A DNA stretch of 64,000 nucleotides, taken from CF-46 sp963760735. Its GTDB lineage: Bacteria; Chloroflexota; Limnocylindria; Limnocylindrales; CSP1-4. The stretch covers positions 248,001 to 312,000 of the forward strand of contig CAVXEB010000002.1 in the NCBI GenBank assembly GCA_963760735.1, read 5' to 3'. A program made the position numbers and the translations under genes. The notes under the pieces are model-generated. The model made no database searches and had not been told where the DNA came from. It worked only from the letters and a program-made list of their open reading frames with translations. Of this stretch, positions 17,252 through 26,839 are shown piece by piece (position 1 is the first letter of the stretch; the number at the start of each line of letters is the position of its first letter).

Positions 17252-18688
17252 ATGGCGAACCTCGAGACGCCACGCTCGCCGAGTGAGCCGTCCCCGGCGA
17301 ATCCCGTCCTCACCAGGCGTCGCGTTCTCGGTGGCATGGCCGGTGTCGCCGGCATGGCCGCCGTTCCGTCGCTTCTGGCGGCCTGCTCGCCGGCCGCGAC
17401 CCCGTCGCCGAGCAGTCCCGCGGCGAGCACCGCACCGGGTGCGTCCGCGCCGGCCGCGTCCGGAGCGGCCGCAAGCGCCGCCGCCACCGGCTCCGTGTCG
17501 ATCGGCAGCTATCACACCGACCCGGGTGAGCCGGCGGGCCAGGTCGCCGTCAACAACGCCTTCGAGCAGGCGACCGGGATCCACATCACGATGAACCTGG
17601 TCGATCACAGTACATTCCAGAACCAGATCGGAAACTACCTCCAAGGCACTCCCGAGACCGCCTACACGTGGTTCTCCGGCTTCCGCATGAAGTTCTTCGC
17701 GGACAAGGGCCTGTCGGTCCCGATCGACGACCTCTGGGCGAAGGTCAAGGACAACTTCACGGAAGGCTTCCAGCAGTCCGTCGTCGGCAACGATGGCAAG
17801 GTCTACGGGATCCCCGTCGACTACTACCCGTGGGCCGTCTTCTACCGGAAGAGCCTCTTCCAGGAGAAGGGCTACACCGTGCCGAAGTCCTGGGAGGACC
17901 TGAAGGCACTTGCCACGAAGATGCAGGGCGACGGCCTGACGCCGATCGCGTTCGCCGACTCCGAAGGCTGGCCCGCGATGGGCACGTTCGACATCCTCAA
18001 CCTCCGCCTGAACGGCTACGACTTCCACGTCAACCTGATGGCCGGCAAGGAGAAGTGGACCGACCCGAAGATCACCACCGTCTTCCAGAAGTGGGCGGAG
18101 ATCCTGCCGTACCACGCGAAGGACTACGCTGGGCTGAAGTGGGTGGACGCGGCGACGACGCTCCTCAACAAGAAGTCCGGGATGTATCTGCTGGGGTTGT
18201 TCATGTCGAGCGTGTTCGCGGCGACCAAGAAGCCGGAGGACCTGGCGGACCTTGACTTCTTCCCGTTCCCGACGCTCGGGACCCAGTACGACGCCGAGGG
18301 AGCCCTCGACGCCCCGATCGACACCTGGCAGATCGCGGCCAAGGCGCCGAACCTGACCGCGGAGTTGGACGCGGCCAAGGCGTACCTGGAGTTCTGGTCG
18401 AAGGGATCGACGCAGGCGACCATGTTCAAGACGGCCACGGGGTTCATCCCGACCGCCAAGGACGCCGACACCAGCACGTACTCGGACCTGCAGAAGAAGG
18501 CCGTCGAGGTCGTGGGCGCTGCCAAGCGGATCACCCAGTTCCTGGACCGCGACACCAGGCCGGACTTCGCCACCCAGGATGGGATGCAACGGTTCCTGCA
18601 GACCTTCCTGAAGCAGCCTGACCAGGACCTGGCCGCCTTCCAGAAGTCCATCCAGGATTACTGGGACGCCCTTCCGCCTCTGGCCTGA
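17252..18688 (+). CDS. Extracellular solute-binding lipoprotein of a carbohydrate ABC transporter
   Basis: The 478-residue protein starts with a twin-arginine type signal (LTRRRVLGGMAGVAGMAAV) ending in a lipobox LLAAC, so it is exported and anchored by a lipidated cysteine. A Ser/Pro/Ala linker of about 35 residues follows. The mature part, from VSIGSYHTDPGEPAGQVAVN, resembles family 1 sugar-binding proteins. The start ATG has GAGGAGG six bases upstream. It is followed by two permeases, but no ATPase is encoded in the operon, so a shared MsiK/UgpC-type ATPase elsewhere is expected. Linked galactosidases suggest galactosides as ligand. Confidence 0.92.
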   Translation: MANLETPRSPSEPSPANPVLTRRRVLGGMAGVAGMAAVPSLLAACSPAATPSPSSPAASTAPGASAPAASGAAASAAATGSVSIGSYHTDPGEPAGQVAVNNAFEQATGIHITMNLVDHSTFQNQIGNYLQGTPETAYTWFSGFRMKFFADKGLSVPIDDLWAKVKDNFTEGFQQSVVGNDGKVYGIPVDYYPWAVFYRKSLFQEKGYTVPKSWEDLKALATKMQGDGLTPIAFADSEGWPAMGTFDILNLRLNGYDFHVNLMAGKEKWTDPKITTVFQKWAEILPYHAKDYAGLKWVDAATTLLNKKSGMYLLGLFMSSVFAATKKPEDLADLDFFPFPTLGTQYDAEGALDAPIDTWQIAAKAPNLTAELDAAKAYLEFWSKGSTQATMFKTATGFIPTAKDADTSTYSDLQKKAVEVVGAAKRITQFLDRDTRPDFATQDGMQRFLQTFLKQPDQDLAAFQKSIQDYWDALPPLA

Positions 18689-18707
18689 GACGATACGGCC
18701 TGACGCG

Positions 18708-19667
18708 ATGTCAGGACCACTCGAAGTCAACGCGGCCGCCCCGTCCAGCGGGGCGGCCGCGTTGCCTGCACGACGGCGGCGGCGCTACTCGATCCTGACC
18801 CGACGGGACCGCATCGTGATGATGCTGATGGTCGGCATCCCGACGTTCCTGTGCCTGTCGCTGATCTGGTTCCCGACGGTCTTCTCGTTCGTGCTCTCCT
18901 TCACGAACTGGCAGGGCTACACCCCCCTGACCGACAAGAACTTCATCGGCATCAAGAACTACGTCACCCTCTTCACGACCTATCAGGCCTTCTGGCCGGC
19001 GGTCTGGCACAACTTCCTGTGGCTCCTGGTGTTCGTGTTCATCGCGACGCCGGTCGGCATCTTCCTGGCGGTGCTGCTTGATCGGGAGATGCGCGGAACC
19101 CGGTTCTACCAGAGCGCGTTCTTCATCCCGGTCGTGCTGTCGCTGGCCGTCGTCGGATTCATCTGGCAGCTCCAATACGCATCACAGGGGTTCATCAACA
19201 GCGTCCTGGGACGGACCGGCCAGGGCAATGTGATCGACTGGCTCGGCGATCCGTCCCTCAACATCTGGGCCGTCCTGGTCGCCGCGAGCTGGCGTCACGT
19301 CGGGTACGTGATGGTCCTCTACCTCGCCGGCCTGAAGAGCGTGGATCCGACCCTGCGCGAAGCGGCGGCGATCGACGGCGCGAACGCCCGTCAGACCTTC
19401 TTCCGCGTCGTCTTCCCGGTCATGCGCCCGATCAACGTGATCATCATCGTCGTGACCGTCATCGAGTCGCTCCGCGCTTTCGACATCGTCTACATCATCA
19501 ACCAGGGCAAGAACGGCCTCGAGTTGCTCTCGGTCCTCATTACCAACGCGAGCATCGGCGAGGCGAGCCTGCTCGGGTTCGGCTCGGCGATCGCGATGGT
19601 CCTCCTTGTCCTCTCCCTCGTCCCGATCGTCATCTTCCTGACCCGGACGATGCGAGTCGAGCAGTGA
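18708..19667 (+). CDS. Sugar ABC transporter permease (MalF/LacF type)
   Basis: This 319-residue permease has six membrane segments after a basic cytoplasmic tail (ARRRRRYSILTRRDR). The EAA loop REAAAIDGANARQTFFRVVFPVMRP docks the ATPase. It is 19 bases after the solute-binding protein gene and overlaps the second permease by four bases (GTGA). It forms the inner membrane pore for the imported galactoside together with that partner. Confidence 0.92.
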   Translation: MSGPLEVNAAAPSSGAAALPARRRRRYSILTRRDRIVMMLMVGIPTFLCLSLIWFPTVFSFVLSFTNWQGYTPLTDKNFIGIKNYVTLFTTYQAFWPAVWHNFLWLLVFVFIATPVGIFLAVLLDREMRGTRFYQSAFFIPVVLSLAVVGFIWQLQYASQGFINSVLGRTGQGNVIDWLGDPSLNIWAVLVAASWRHVGYVMVLYLAGLKSVDPTLREAAAIDGANARQTFFRVVFPVMRPINVIIIVVTVIESLRAFDIVYIINQGKNGLELLSVLITNASIGEASLLGFGSAIAMVLLVLSLVPIVIFLTRTMRVEQ

Positions 19668-20566
19668 CCGCGGCATCCCCGGAGATGGTCGGACGACGTC
19701 CGCGATCGCGACGACGACGCTGGGAACGCGCCGCCTTGTACATCCTCTTGACCACCCTTGCCCTGGTGTGGCTCTTCCCGATCCTCTGGACGTTCTACAC
19801 GGCCCTCCGACCGTTCGGCGACACGGCCCACAACGGCTACGTGTCGCTGCCGGAGTCGCTCTCGCTCGACAACTTCGTCACGGCCTGGAACCAGGGCCGG
19901 ATGTCGGTGTTCTTCCGCAACACGGCGATCATCGCGATCCCCGCCGTGCTCCTCGTCCTGTGGATCTCGTCCATGCTCGGCTACATCTTCTCGAGGTTCT
20001 CGTTCCGCCTGAACCTGCCGCTGCTGATGATGTTCACGGCCGGCAACCTGCTGCCGCCGCAGGTCATCATCGTGCCGCTGTACCGGATCTACCTCGCCCT
20101 GCCGCTGCCCAGGCTGCTCAGCGACAACGGCCTGATGTATGACTCGTTCTTCGGGATCATCCTGATCAACGTGGTGTTCCAGACCGGCTTCGGGACCTTC
20201 GTCCTGAGCAACTACATGCGGACGATCTCGCGCGAGCTGACGGAGGCCGCCCTGGTCGACGGCGCGTCCCTCTGGACGACCTACCGGAAGATCGTCCTGC
20301 CGCTCTGCAGGCCGGCCCTGGCGGCCCTGGCGGTCCTCGAGTTCACGTTCATCTACAACGACTTCTTCTGGGCCCTGATGCTGATGAAGACCGGTGACAA
20401 GCGGCCGATCACCTCGGCCCTGAACAACCTCCAGGGTGCGTTCTTCACGGATTACAACCAGCTCGCTGCGGCGGCCTTCATCGTCGTGGTTCCAACGATC
20501 GTGCTGTATCTCGTGCTCTCGAAGCAGTTCGTGCGGGGACTCACGCTCGGATCGACGAAAGGCTAG
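19664..20566 (+). CDS. Sugar ABC transporter permease (MalG/LacG type)
   Basis: The 300-residue protein has a basic N terminus (RRPRSRRRRWERAALY), six hydrophobic segments, and the EAA motif LTEAALVDGASLWTTYRKIVLPLCRPALAALA. It starts with GTG overlapping the stop of the first permease. It ends with TLGSTKG, a common MalG-type tail. It completes the importer whose ATPase is not in the window. Confidence 0.92.
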   Translation: MTAASPEMVGRRPRSRRRRWERAALYILLTTLALVWLFPILWTFYTALRPFGDTAHNGYVSLPESLSLDNFVTAWNQGRMSVFFRNTAIIAIPAVLLVLWISSMLGYIFSRFSFRLNLPLLMMFTAGNLLPPQVIIVPLYRIYLALPLPRLLSDNGLMYDSFFGIILINVVFQTGFGTFVLSNYMRTISRELTEAALVDGASLWTTYRKIVLPLCRPALAALAVLEFTFIYNDFFWALMLMKTGDKRPITSALNNLQGAFFTDYNQLAAAAFIVVVPTIVLYLVLSKQFVRGLTLGSTKG

Positions 20567-20579
20567 GCATCGTCGACCC

Positions 20580-21407
20580 ATGCGGATCGTCGTCACCGGA
20601 GGCAGCGGCAAGGGCGGGCGGTGGGTCGTCCGCGAGCTGCGTGACCGCGGGCACGACGTGGTGAACGTGGACCTCGTCCCCGACGGCTCGCCGAACGACC
20701 TCTTCCTGCTCACCGACCTGACCGACCTCGGTCAGGTCCACGACGTCGTTCATCGCGCGGACGCCGTCGTCCACTTCGCGGCCATCCCGGCGCCCGGCCT
20801 GCGACCGGCCGGCGACACGTTCCGGATCAACACGCTTTCCACGTGGAACGTGTTCCACGCCTCCGAGGCGGCGGGCGTCGGTCGGGTCGTCTGGGCGTCG
20901 AGCGAGACGGTCCTCGGGCTGCCGTTCGACCGGCCGCCGGACTTCGCCCCGATCGACGAGACGATCGCGCCGCGACCGGAATCCTCCTACTCGCTGTCGA
21001 AGCTCGTCGGCGAGACGCTGGCCGAGCAGACGAACCGGCGGACGGGGATCCCGTTCGTCGGGCTGCGGATCTCGAACATCATGGAACCGGCCGACTACGC
21101 CCGGTTCCCGTCGTGGCAGGGCGACGCGCGGCTGCGGAAGTGGAACCTCTGGGGCTACGTCGACGCGCGGGACGTCGCGACCGCCGCCCGACTGGCCGTC
21201 GAGGGCGACACGACCGGTGCCGAGATCTGCATCGTTGCCGCGGCCGACACGGTGATGACGCGCGACAGCGCCGATCTCATGGCCGAGGTCTTCCCGGACG
21301 TGCCGCTCCGCCGCCCGGTCGTCGGCCGGGAGACGCTCCTCGCGATCGATCACGCCCGCGAGCTGCTGGGATACGAGCCGGCCCACCGCTGGCAGGAGGA
21401 TCGATGA
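20580..21407 (+). CDS. NAD-dependent epimerase/dehydratase (extended SDR) in the galactoside operon
   Basis: This 275-residue Rossmann protein has TGGSGKGGR for NAD binding (residues 7-15), VVHFAAIPAPG, a serine in VVWASSETVLG and the catalytic YSLSK. It is shorter than classical GalE (about 330 residues), so I do not call it UDP-galactose 4-epimerase. It may oxidise a free sugar or act on a sugar nucleotide. It lies 13 bases after the permease and overlaps the beta-galactosidase (ATGA), so it is clearly part of the operon. No other galE candidate is visible, which makes this gene the only possible epimerase here. Confidence 0.85.
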   Translation: MRIVVTGGSGKGGRWVVRELRDRGHDVVNVDLVPDGSPNDLFLLTDLTDLGQVHDVVHRADAVVHFAAIPAPGLRPAGDTFRINTLSTWNVFHASEAAGVGRVVWASSETVLGLPFDRPPDFAPIDETIAPRPESSYSLSKLVGETLAEQTNRRTGIPFVGLRISNIMEPADYARFPSWQGDARLRKWNLWGYVDARDVATAARLAVEGDTTGAEICIVAAADTVMTRDSADLMAEVFPDVPLRRPVVGRETLLAIDHARELLGYEPAHRWQEDR

Positions 21408-24400
21408 CCCTCGCCGGGCTCCGGACGTGGCTCGCGCCGGAGCTCACGAGCCTCCACCGCCTGCCGATGCACACCCTCCGCCACGATGACCCGGCCCGGC
21501 GGATCGAGCTGGACGGCCGCTGGCGGTTCCAGCTGCTCCGCGAGCCGGATGCCGAGCCGCGTCCCGACTGGAGCGAGGCGGACGTCCCCGGCTGCTGGAC
21601 GATGCAGGGCGTCGACGACAAGCCCCACTACACGAACGTCCAGATGCCGTTTCCCGGGTTCCCGCCGGAGGTTCCGAAGGACAATCCGACCGGGGTCTAC
21701 GAGCGCGAGATCGCGATCCCCGAGGCGTGGACCGGGATGCGCGCGGTCCTCCACGTCGGGGCCGCCGAGAGCGTCCTGATCGTCTCGATCGACGGCCGCG
21801 AGATCGGGCTCAGCAAGGACTCCCACCTCGCCGCCGAGTTCGACGTCACCGAGCACCTCTTGGACCGCGAGACGCATCGCCTGACGCTGCGGGTCGTGAA
21901 GTGGTCCGACGCGACGTACATCGAGGACCAGGACCAGTGGTGGCACGGCGGGATCACCCGCTCGGTCTTCCTGTACGCCACCGGTCCCGTCTGGCTCGCG
22001 GACGTCCGGGCGACCGCCGGCCTCACAGACGATCTCCGAACCGGGACCCTGGACCTGGAAGTCGACGTCGCCACGACCCGGGGCCGGACCCCGAATGGGC
22101 ATGTCGTCGAGGCGACGATCCCCGGCCGGGACGAGCCGCTGACCGCCGAGCCCGCCCCGACGGCGTCACCCGGCTGGCCGATCGTCGGCGCCGAGCGCGA
22201 CCTGCTCGATCGGCACATCCTCGGCGCGCCGCTGACCGACGAGGAGCGGGCTGTGACCTGGCCGGAGCTCGACCGCTGGCTGGAACCGCCGCGGGAGGGT
22301 GGTGTCGGCTGGCACGCCGACCTGCCCGGCATCCCGGCGTGGTCCGAGGAGCAGCCCCGGCTCCATCCCCTCGTCGTCGTCCTGCGCGATCCCACGGGGG
22401 CGGTCGTGGACCGAGCGGAGCTCCGGATCGGGTTCCGGCGCGTCGAGATCCGCGGCAACGACCTGCTCATCAACGGGAAGCGCGTCCTGATCCACGGCGT
22501 CAACCGCCACGACTTCGACGAGCACACGGGCCGCGTGATCAGCCGTGACGACATGCGGACCGACCTCGTCCTGATGAAGCAGCACAACGTCAACGCCGTC
22601 CGGACGTCGCACTACCCGAACGATCCGGCATTCCTGGACCTCACCGACGAGCTCGGGCTGTACGTGATCGACGAGGCCGACATCGAGTCGCACGCGTTCC
22701 AGAGCACGCTGTGCGACGACCCGCGCTACCTGGGGGCGTGGGTCGACCGGGTGTCGCGAATGGTCCAGCGCGACCGGAACCATCCGTCGGTCATCGCCTG
22801 GTCGCTCGGGAACGAGTCCGGCCACGGCGCGAACCACGACGCGGCGGCCGGTTGGATCCGGCACGCGGATCCGTCGCGGCCGCTCCACTACGAGGGCGCG
22901 ATCCGGTTCGACTGGACGAGCGACCAGCGGGCATCGGACATCACCTGCCCGATGTATCCCTCGATCGAGTCGATCGTGGCCCACGCGCGGTCCGGCCGGC
23001 AGCGCCACCCCCTGATCCTGTGCGAGTACTCGCACGCGATGGGCAACAGCAACGGCACGCTCGCCGAGTATTGGGACGCGATCGAGACGACGCCCGGGCT
23101 GCAGGGCGGGTTCATCTGGGAGTGGCGCGATCACGGCCTCGTCCAGGAGCTGCCCGACGGCCGGACCCGCTGGGCCTACGGCGGCGACTTCGGCGACGAG
23201 CCGAACGACGGCACCTTCGTCCTCGACGGGCTCCTCTGGCCAGATCGACGACCGAAGCCCGCGCTCCTCGAGCACCGCCAGATCATGGCCCCGGTTCGGA
23301 TCGCGGCGACCGACGACTTCCTCGCCACTGGCACGATCGAGGTCCACAACCGCCAGGACGAGCTCAGCCTGGACTGGCTCCGGGCGAGCTTCGCGGTCAC
23401 GGCCGACGGCGAAGCGGTCGCGGAGGGCGCCCTCCCCCTGCCCCGTGTGGGACCGGGCGAACGGGCGTCGGTCAGGGTGCCGGGCTGGACGACGCCGCCG
23501 GACGACGGTCGGGAATGGCTGCTGACGATCCTCTTCGCGACGGCGCGGGACGAGCCATGGGCGCGGGCCGGGCACGTGCTGGGCTGGGGCCAGCTGTCGC
23601 TGCGGGCGGCGCGAGACGTCGTTGCGGAGCTCCCGACGACCGGCGGCACGGTCCCCGTCGACGACGAGGGCCGGCTCGTTCATCCGCTGCTGGCCCGATC
23701 GCCCGAGCCCTTCCTCTGGCGCGTCCCGACCGACAACGACCGGATCGGCGGGTTCGCCGATCAGTGGGACGCATGGGGCCTGGACCGCCTCGAGCGACGG
23801 CTCGTGTCCGTCCGGCCCGACGGCCCGGCCACGGTCGTCGAGGCGGAGCTCGCGACCCGCGACGGCCAAGCGATCCGCCACGAGCGGACCGTGTGGGCGG
23901 TTGACGGTGGCTTCCGGGTCGACGAGCGGATCACGATCCCCGACGCCCTGACCGATCTCCCCCGCATCGGGATTGCGCTCGAGACGGTGGCCGGCTTCGA
24001 GGACGCGACCTGGCTCGGCCGCGGGCCGCAGGAGGCGTACCCCGACCGCAAGCGCGGCGCCCGCCTCGGCCGCTGGGCGTCGACGGTGGAGGACCTGGCC
24101 GTCGTCTACGTCCGGCCGCAGGAGAGCGGCGGCCGGGCCGACGTCCGCCGGCTCGACCTCACGGACGGCGGCGGCAGGCGGCTCCGGTTCTCGTTCGACC
24201 GGCCGCTCCAGGTCTCAGCCACCCACTACCGCGACGCCGACCTCGCCGCGACGACCCACGACGTCGACCTCGTGCCGGTCGCCGAGACCGTCGTCCACCT
24301 CGACGTCGCCCACCGCGGCCTCGGCACCGCGAGCTGCGGGCCGGACACGCTTCCGGAGTACCTCGTCGGCCCCGGCGAGTACGCCTGGAGCTGGGCGCTC

Positions 24401-24427
24401 CAGGTCGTCGAAGGGCCGGAGGCGTGA
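21404..24427 (+). CDS. Beta-galactosidase, glycoside hydrolase family 2 (LacZ type)
   Basis: At 1007 residues this is a full LacZ-type enzyme. Its domains are an N-terminal jelly roll (WRFQLLREPDAEPRPDWSE, VPGCWTMQG), an Ig-like domain, a TIM barrel with GVNRHDFDEHTG, and a C-terminal Bgal small-chain domain with FLWRVPTDNDRIGG and WLGRGPQEAYPDRK. The acid/base glutamate is in LGNESGHG (E471) and the nucleophile in LCEYSHAMGNS (E541). No signal peptide is seen, so it cleaves imported beta-galactosides in the cytosol. It overlaps its neighbours on both sides by four bases. Confidence 0.95.
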   Translation: MTLAGLRTWLAPELTSLHRLPMHTLRHDDPARRIELDGRWRFQLLREPDAEPRPDWSEADVPGCWTMQGVDDKPHYTNVQMPFPGFPPEVPKDNPTGVYEREIAIPEAWTGMRAVLHVGAAESVLIVSIDGREIGLSKDSHLAAEFDVTEHLLDRETHRLTLRVVKWSDATYIEDQDQWWHGGITRSVFLYATGPVWLADVRATAGLTDDLRTGTLDLEVDVATTRGRTPNGHVVEATIPGRDEPLTAEPAPTASPGWPIVGAERDLLDRHILGAPLTDEERAVTWPELDRWLEPPREGGVGWHADLPGIPAWSEEQPRLHPLVVVLRDPTGAVVDRAELRIGFRRVEIRGNDLLINGKRVLIHGVNRHDFDEHTGRVISRDDMRTDLVLMKQHNVNAVRTSHYPNDPAFLDLTDELGLYVIDEADIESHAFQSTLCDDPRYLGAWVDRVSRMVQRDRNHPSVIAWSLGNESGHGANHDAAAGWIRHADPSRPLHYEGAIRFDWTSDQRASDITCPMYPSIESIVAHARSGRQRHPLILCEYSHAMGNSNGTLAEYWDAIETTPGLQGGFIWEWRDHGLVQELPDGRTRWAYGGDFGDEPNDGTFVLDGLLWPDRRPKPALLEHRQIMAPVRIAATDDFLATGTIEVHNRQDELSLDWLRASFAVTADGEAVAEGALPLPRVGPGERASVRVPGWTTPPDDGREWLLTILFATARDEPWARAGHVLGWGQLSLRAARDVVAELPTTGGTVPVDDEGRLVHPLLARSPEPFLWRVPTDNDRIGGFADQWDAWGLDRLERRLVSVRPDGPATVVEAELATRDGQAIRHERTVWAVDGGFRVDERITIPDALTDLPRIGIALETVAGFEDATWLGRGPQEAYPDRKRGARLGRWASTVEDLAVVYVRPQESGGRADVRRLDLTDGGGRRLRFSFDRPLQVSATHYRDADLAATTHDVDLVPVAETVVHLDVAHRGLGTASCGPDTLPEYLVGPGEYAWSWALQVVEGPEA

Positions 24428-26652
24428 CCGACCTGATCGAGTGGCGCGACGCGGACCGTCAGCTCCACCTCGCGAACGGGCAGATCAGCCTCGTCCTGGC
24501 CATCCACGAGGGCGGCGCGCTCGGGCTCGTCCATCTCGGTGGGCCGCTCGCGACCGGTCGGTCGTACCGGCATCTGGCAGGGGCGCCGTTCTCGGGGTTC
24601 TCGAACCGCCTCGGCGACCCGGTCGCCCTGGAGGTTCCAACACCGGGCAGCGGCGACTACCGGATCCCCGGGCTCGTCGTCAGCCAGCCGAACGGCTCGA
24701 CGGTCCTCGAGCTCGCCTACCGGGAGCATCGGATCCTCGCCGGAAAGCCGGATCTGCCCGGCCTGCCCGCCACGTACACCGAAGCCGAGGACGAGGCCAC
24801 GACCCTCGAGATCGACCTCGTCGACGCCGCGACCGGACTCGTCGTCACTGCGTCGTACTCGATCTTCCGCGACGTGCCCGCGATCGCCCGAAGTGTCCGG
24901 CTGCGGAACGACGGTGGCGCGCCGCTCCGCATCGACTGTGCGATGAGCCTGGTCACGGACCTGCCGGACGGCGACTGGGAGCTGATCCATCTCGGCGGCT
25001 TCTGGGGCCGGGAGCGCCACGTGCTGACTCGGCCGCTCGTGATGGGCCGGCAGTCGATCTCGAGCAATCGAGGCTCGTCGTCGGCGGTCCACAACCCCTT
25101 CCTGGCGCTCCGCCGCGCGGCGACGACCGAGGACCACGGCGAGGCGATCGGCATCGCCCTCGTCTACTCGGGCAACTTCCTCGCGGAGGTGGAGGTCGAG
25201 CCGCTCGGCACGGCCCGCCTCCGGATCGGCATCGACCCGGAGACGTTCACATGGGCCCTCGAGCCGGGCGCCGTGCTGACGCTTCCCGAGGCAGTCGTCG
25301 TCCACACGACCGACGGACTCGGTGCGATGAGCGATGCGTTCCATCGCCTGTTCCGCGAGCGACTCGCCCGGGGGCCGTGGCGTGACCGCGACCGCCCGAT
25401 CCTCGTGAACAACTGGGAAGGAACGTATTTCGACTTCGACGAGGATCGGCTCGTCTCGATCGCCGAGGTCGCCCGGGATCTCGGGATCGAGCTGTTCGTG
25501 CTCGACGACGGCTGGTTCGGCAAGCGCGACGACGACCACACCTCGCTGGGCGACTGGTTCGTGGACCGCCGGAAGCTCCCGAACGGGATCGACGGCCTGT
25601 CCCGGCGGATCGAGGCACTCGGGCTTCGGTTCGGGATCTGGATCGAGCCGGAGATGATCAGCGCGCAGAGCGAGCTGTTCGCCGCCCATCCCGACTGGGC
25701 GATCGGGATCCCCGGCCGGCCTCGCACCGAGGGTCGCCAGCAGCTCGTCCTCGACCTCGGCCGGCCGGAGGTCGTCGACCACCTCGAACGGGTCCTGACC
25801 GATGTCCTCGCCAGCGGGCCGGTCTCCTACGTCAAGTGGGACATGAACCGCTGGATGACCGAGCCGTGGAGCCCGTCGCTGGCGCCGGACCGCCAGGGCG
25901 AGTTCACCCACCGCTACATCCTCGGCGTGTACGACCTGTACGACCGGCTGACGACGAGGTTCCCCGAGATCCTGTTCGAGTCGTGCGCGAGCGGCGGCGG
26001 CCGGTTCGATGCGGGGATGCTGGCGTTTGCCCCGCAGGCCTGGACGAGCGACGACACGGACGCGATCGAGCGGTTGGCGATCCAATGGGGCTCGTCTCTC
26101 GCCTACCCGCTCAGCTCGATGGGCGCGCACGTCTCGGCCGTGCCGAACCATCAGGTCGGGCGGATCACCCCGCTCGCGACCAGGGCGGCCGTCGCGTTCT
26201 TCGGGGTGTTCGGCTTCGAGCTGGACACGACGGCGCTGACCGAGACCGAGCGAGACGAGATCCGTGGCCAGGTGGCGTTCTATCGCGAGAATCGCGAGGT
26301 GCTCCAGTACGGCCGCTTCGTCCGGCTCCGGAGCCCGTTCGAGGGCGACGGCAACGAGACGGCCTGGATGTGCGTGTCGGACGACCGGCGACACGCGGTC
26401 GTCGGCTTCTACCGCGTCCTGAACCGGCCCGCGCCGGGCCTCGATCGGCTCCCGCTCCGGGGTCTCGAACCGGGGTTCGATTACCGGGTCTCGGTCTGGC
26501 CGGCCGGCGACGACGCCGTGGCGCGGGCGAACGCCCTCGTCCGCGGCGGCGACGACCTGGCGGCGAACGGCCTGCTCTTCGATGTCGAGCGGCACGAGAC
26601 GGCCGGCTACGGCGACTTCTGGGCACGGCTCTTCGTCCTCGAGGCGACCTGA
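24424..26652 (+). CDS. Alpha-galactosidase, glycoside hydrolase family 36
   Basis: This 742-residue GH36 enzyme has an N-terminal beta-supersandwich, then LVNNWEGTYFDFDE, LFVLDDGWFGKRDDD, and GIWIEPEMIS. The catalytic nucleophile is in YVKWDMNR (D473), followed by ESCASGGGRFD and the acid/base region WTSDDTDA (about D543-D544). It releases galactose from alpha-galactosides such as melibiose or raffinose-type sugars, in the cytosol as no signal peptide is present. GTG overlaps the beta-galactosidase stop. Having both anomeric specificities in one operon indicates broad galactoside use. Confidence 0.95.
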   Translation: MTDLIEWRDADRQLHLANGQISLVLAIHEGGALGLVHLGGPLATGRSYRHLAGAPFSGFSNRLGDPVALEVPTPGSGDYRIPGLVVSQPNGSTVLELAYREHRILAGKPDLPGLPATYTEAEDEATTLEIDLVDAATGLVVTASYSIFRDVPAIARSVRLRNDGGAPLRIDCAMSLVTDLPDGDWELIHLGGFWGRERHVLTRPLVMGRQSISSNRGSSSAVHNPFLALRRAATTEDHGEAIGIALVYSGNFLAEVEVEPLGTARLRIGIDPETFTWALEPGAVLTLPEAVVVHTTDGLGAMSDAFHRLFRERLARGPWRDRDRPILVNNWEGTYFDFDEDRLVSIAEVARDLGIELFVLDDGWFGKRDDDHTSLGDWFVDRRKLPNGIDGLSRRIEALGLRFGIWIEPEMISAQSELFAAHPDWAIGIPGRPRTEGRQQLVLDLGRPEVVDHLERVLTDVLASGPVSYVKWDMNRWMTEPWSPSLAPDRQGEFTHRYILGVYDLYDRLTTRFPEILFESCASGGGRFDAGMLAFAPQAWTSDDTDAIERLAIQWGSSLAYPLSSMGAHVSAVPNHQVGRITPLATRAAVAFFGVFGFELDTTALTETERDEIRGQVAFYRENREVLQYGRFVRLRSPFEGDGNETAWMCVSDDRRHAVVGFYRVLNRPAPGLDRLPLRGLEPGFDYRVSVWPAGDDAVARANALVRGGDDLAANGLLFDVERHETAGYGDFWARLFVLEAT

Positions 26653-26659
26653 CGCTCCT

Positions 26660-26839
26660 GTGGCCTTCGTCAACGCGCATCCCCGACTGGCGAGCGCGGC
26701 CGGCGGCGTCGCGTTCGGGCTGCTCCTGATGTCGGGGAGCGGCTGGTCGCTGGACCCGATCAACGTCGTCGGGGCGGTCGCGCTGGGAGCCGTGTTCGCC
26801 TTCGCGATGTTCCGCGGGATCAGGCGGTCCCGTCGATGA
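26660..26839 (+). CDS. Small membrane protein, unknown function
   Basis: GTG at 26660 opens a 59-residue frame with two hydrophobic segments (ASAAGGVAFGLLLMSGSGWSL and NVVGAVALGAVFAFAMF) and a basic tail GIRRSRR. It begins seven bases after the alpha-galactosidase stop and overlaps the 3' end of convergent galK by 20 bases. There is no clear ribosome binding site, so translation would rely on coupling. The composition looks like a real small membrane protein, but I cannot exclude a chance frame. Confidence 0.5.
   Translation: MAFVNAHPRLASAAGGVAFGLLLMSGSGWSLDPINVVGAVALGAVFAFAMFRGIRRSRR

Noticed and set aside
20580..21407. galE
   Set aside because: The protein is about 60 residues shorter than UDP-galactose 4-epimerase and lacks enough family-specific features; only SDR membership is supported.
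26460..26490. tRNA T-loop-like stretch (GGTTCGATTACC)
   Set aside because: It lies inside the alpha-galactosidase coding sequence and no cloverleaf can be drawn around it.
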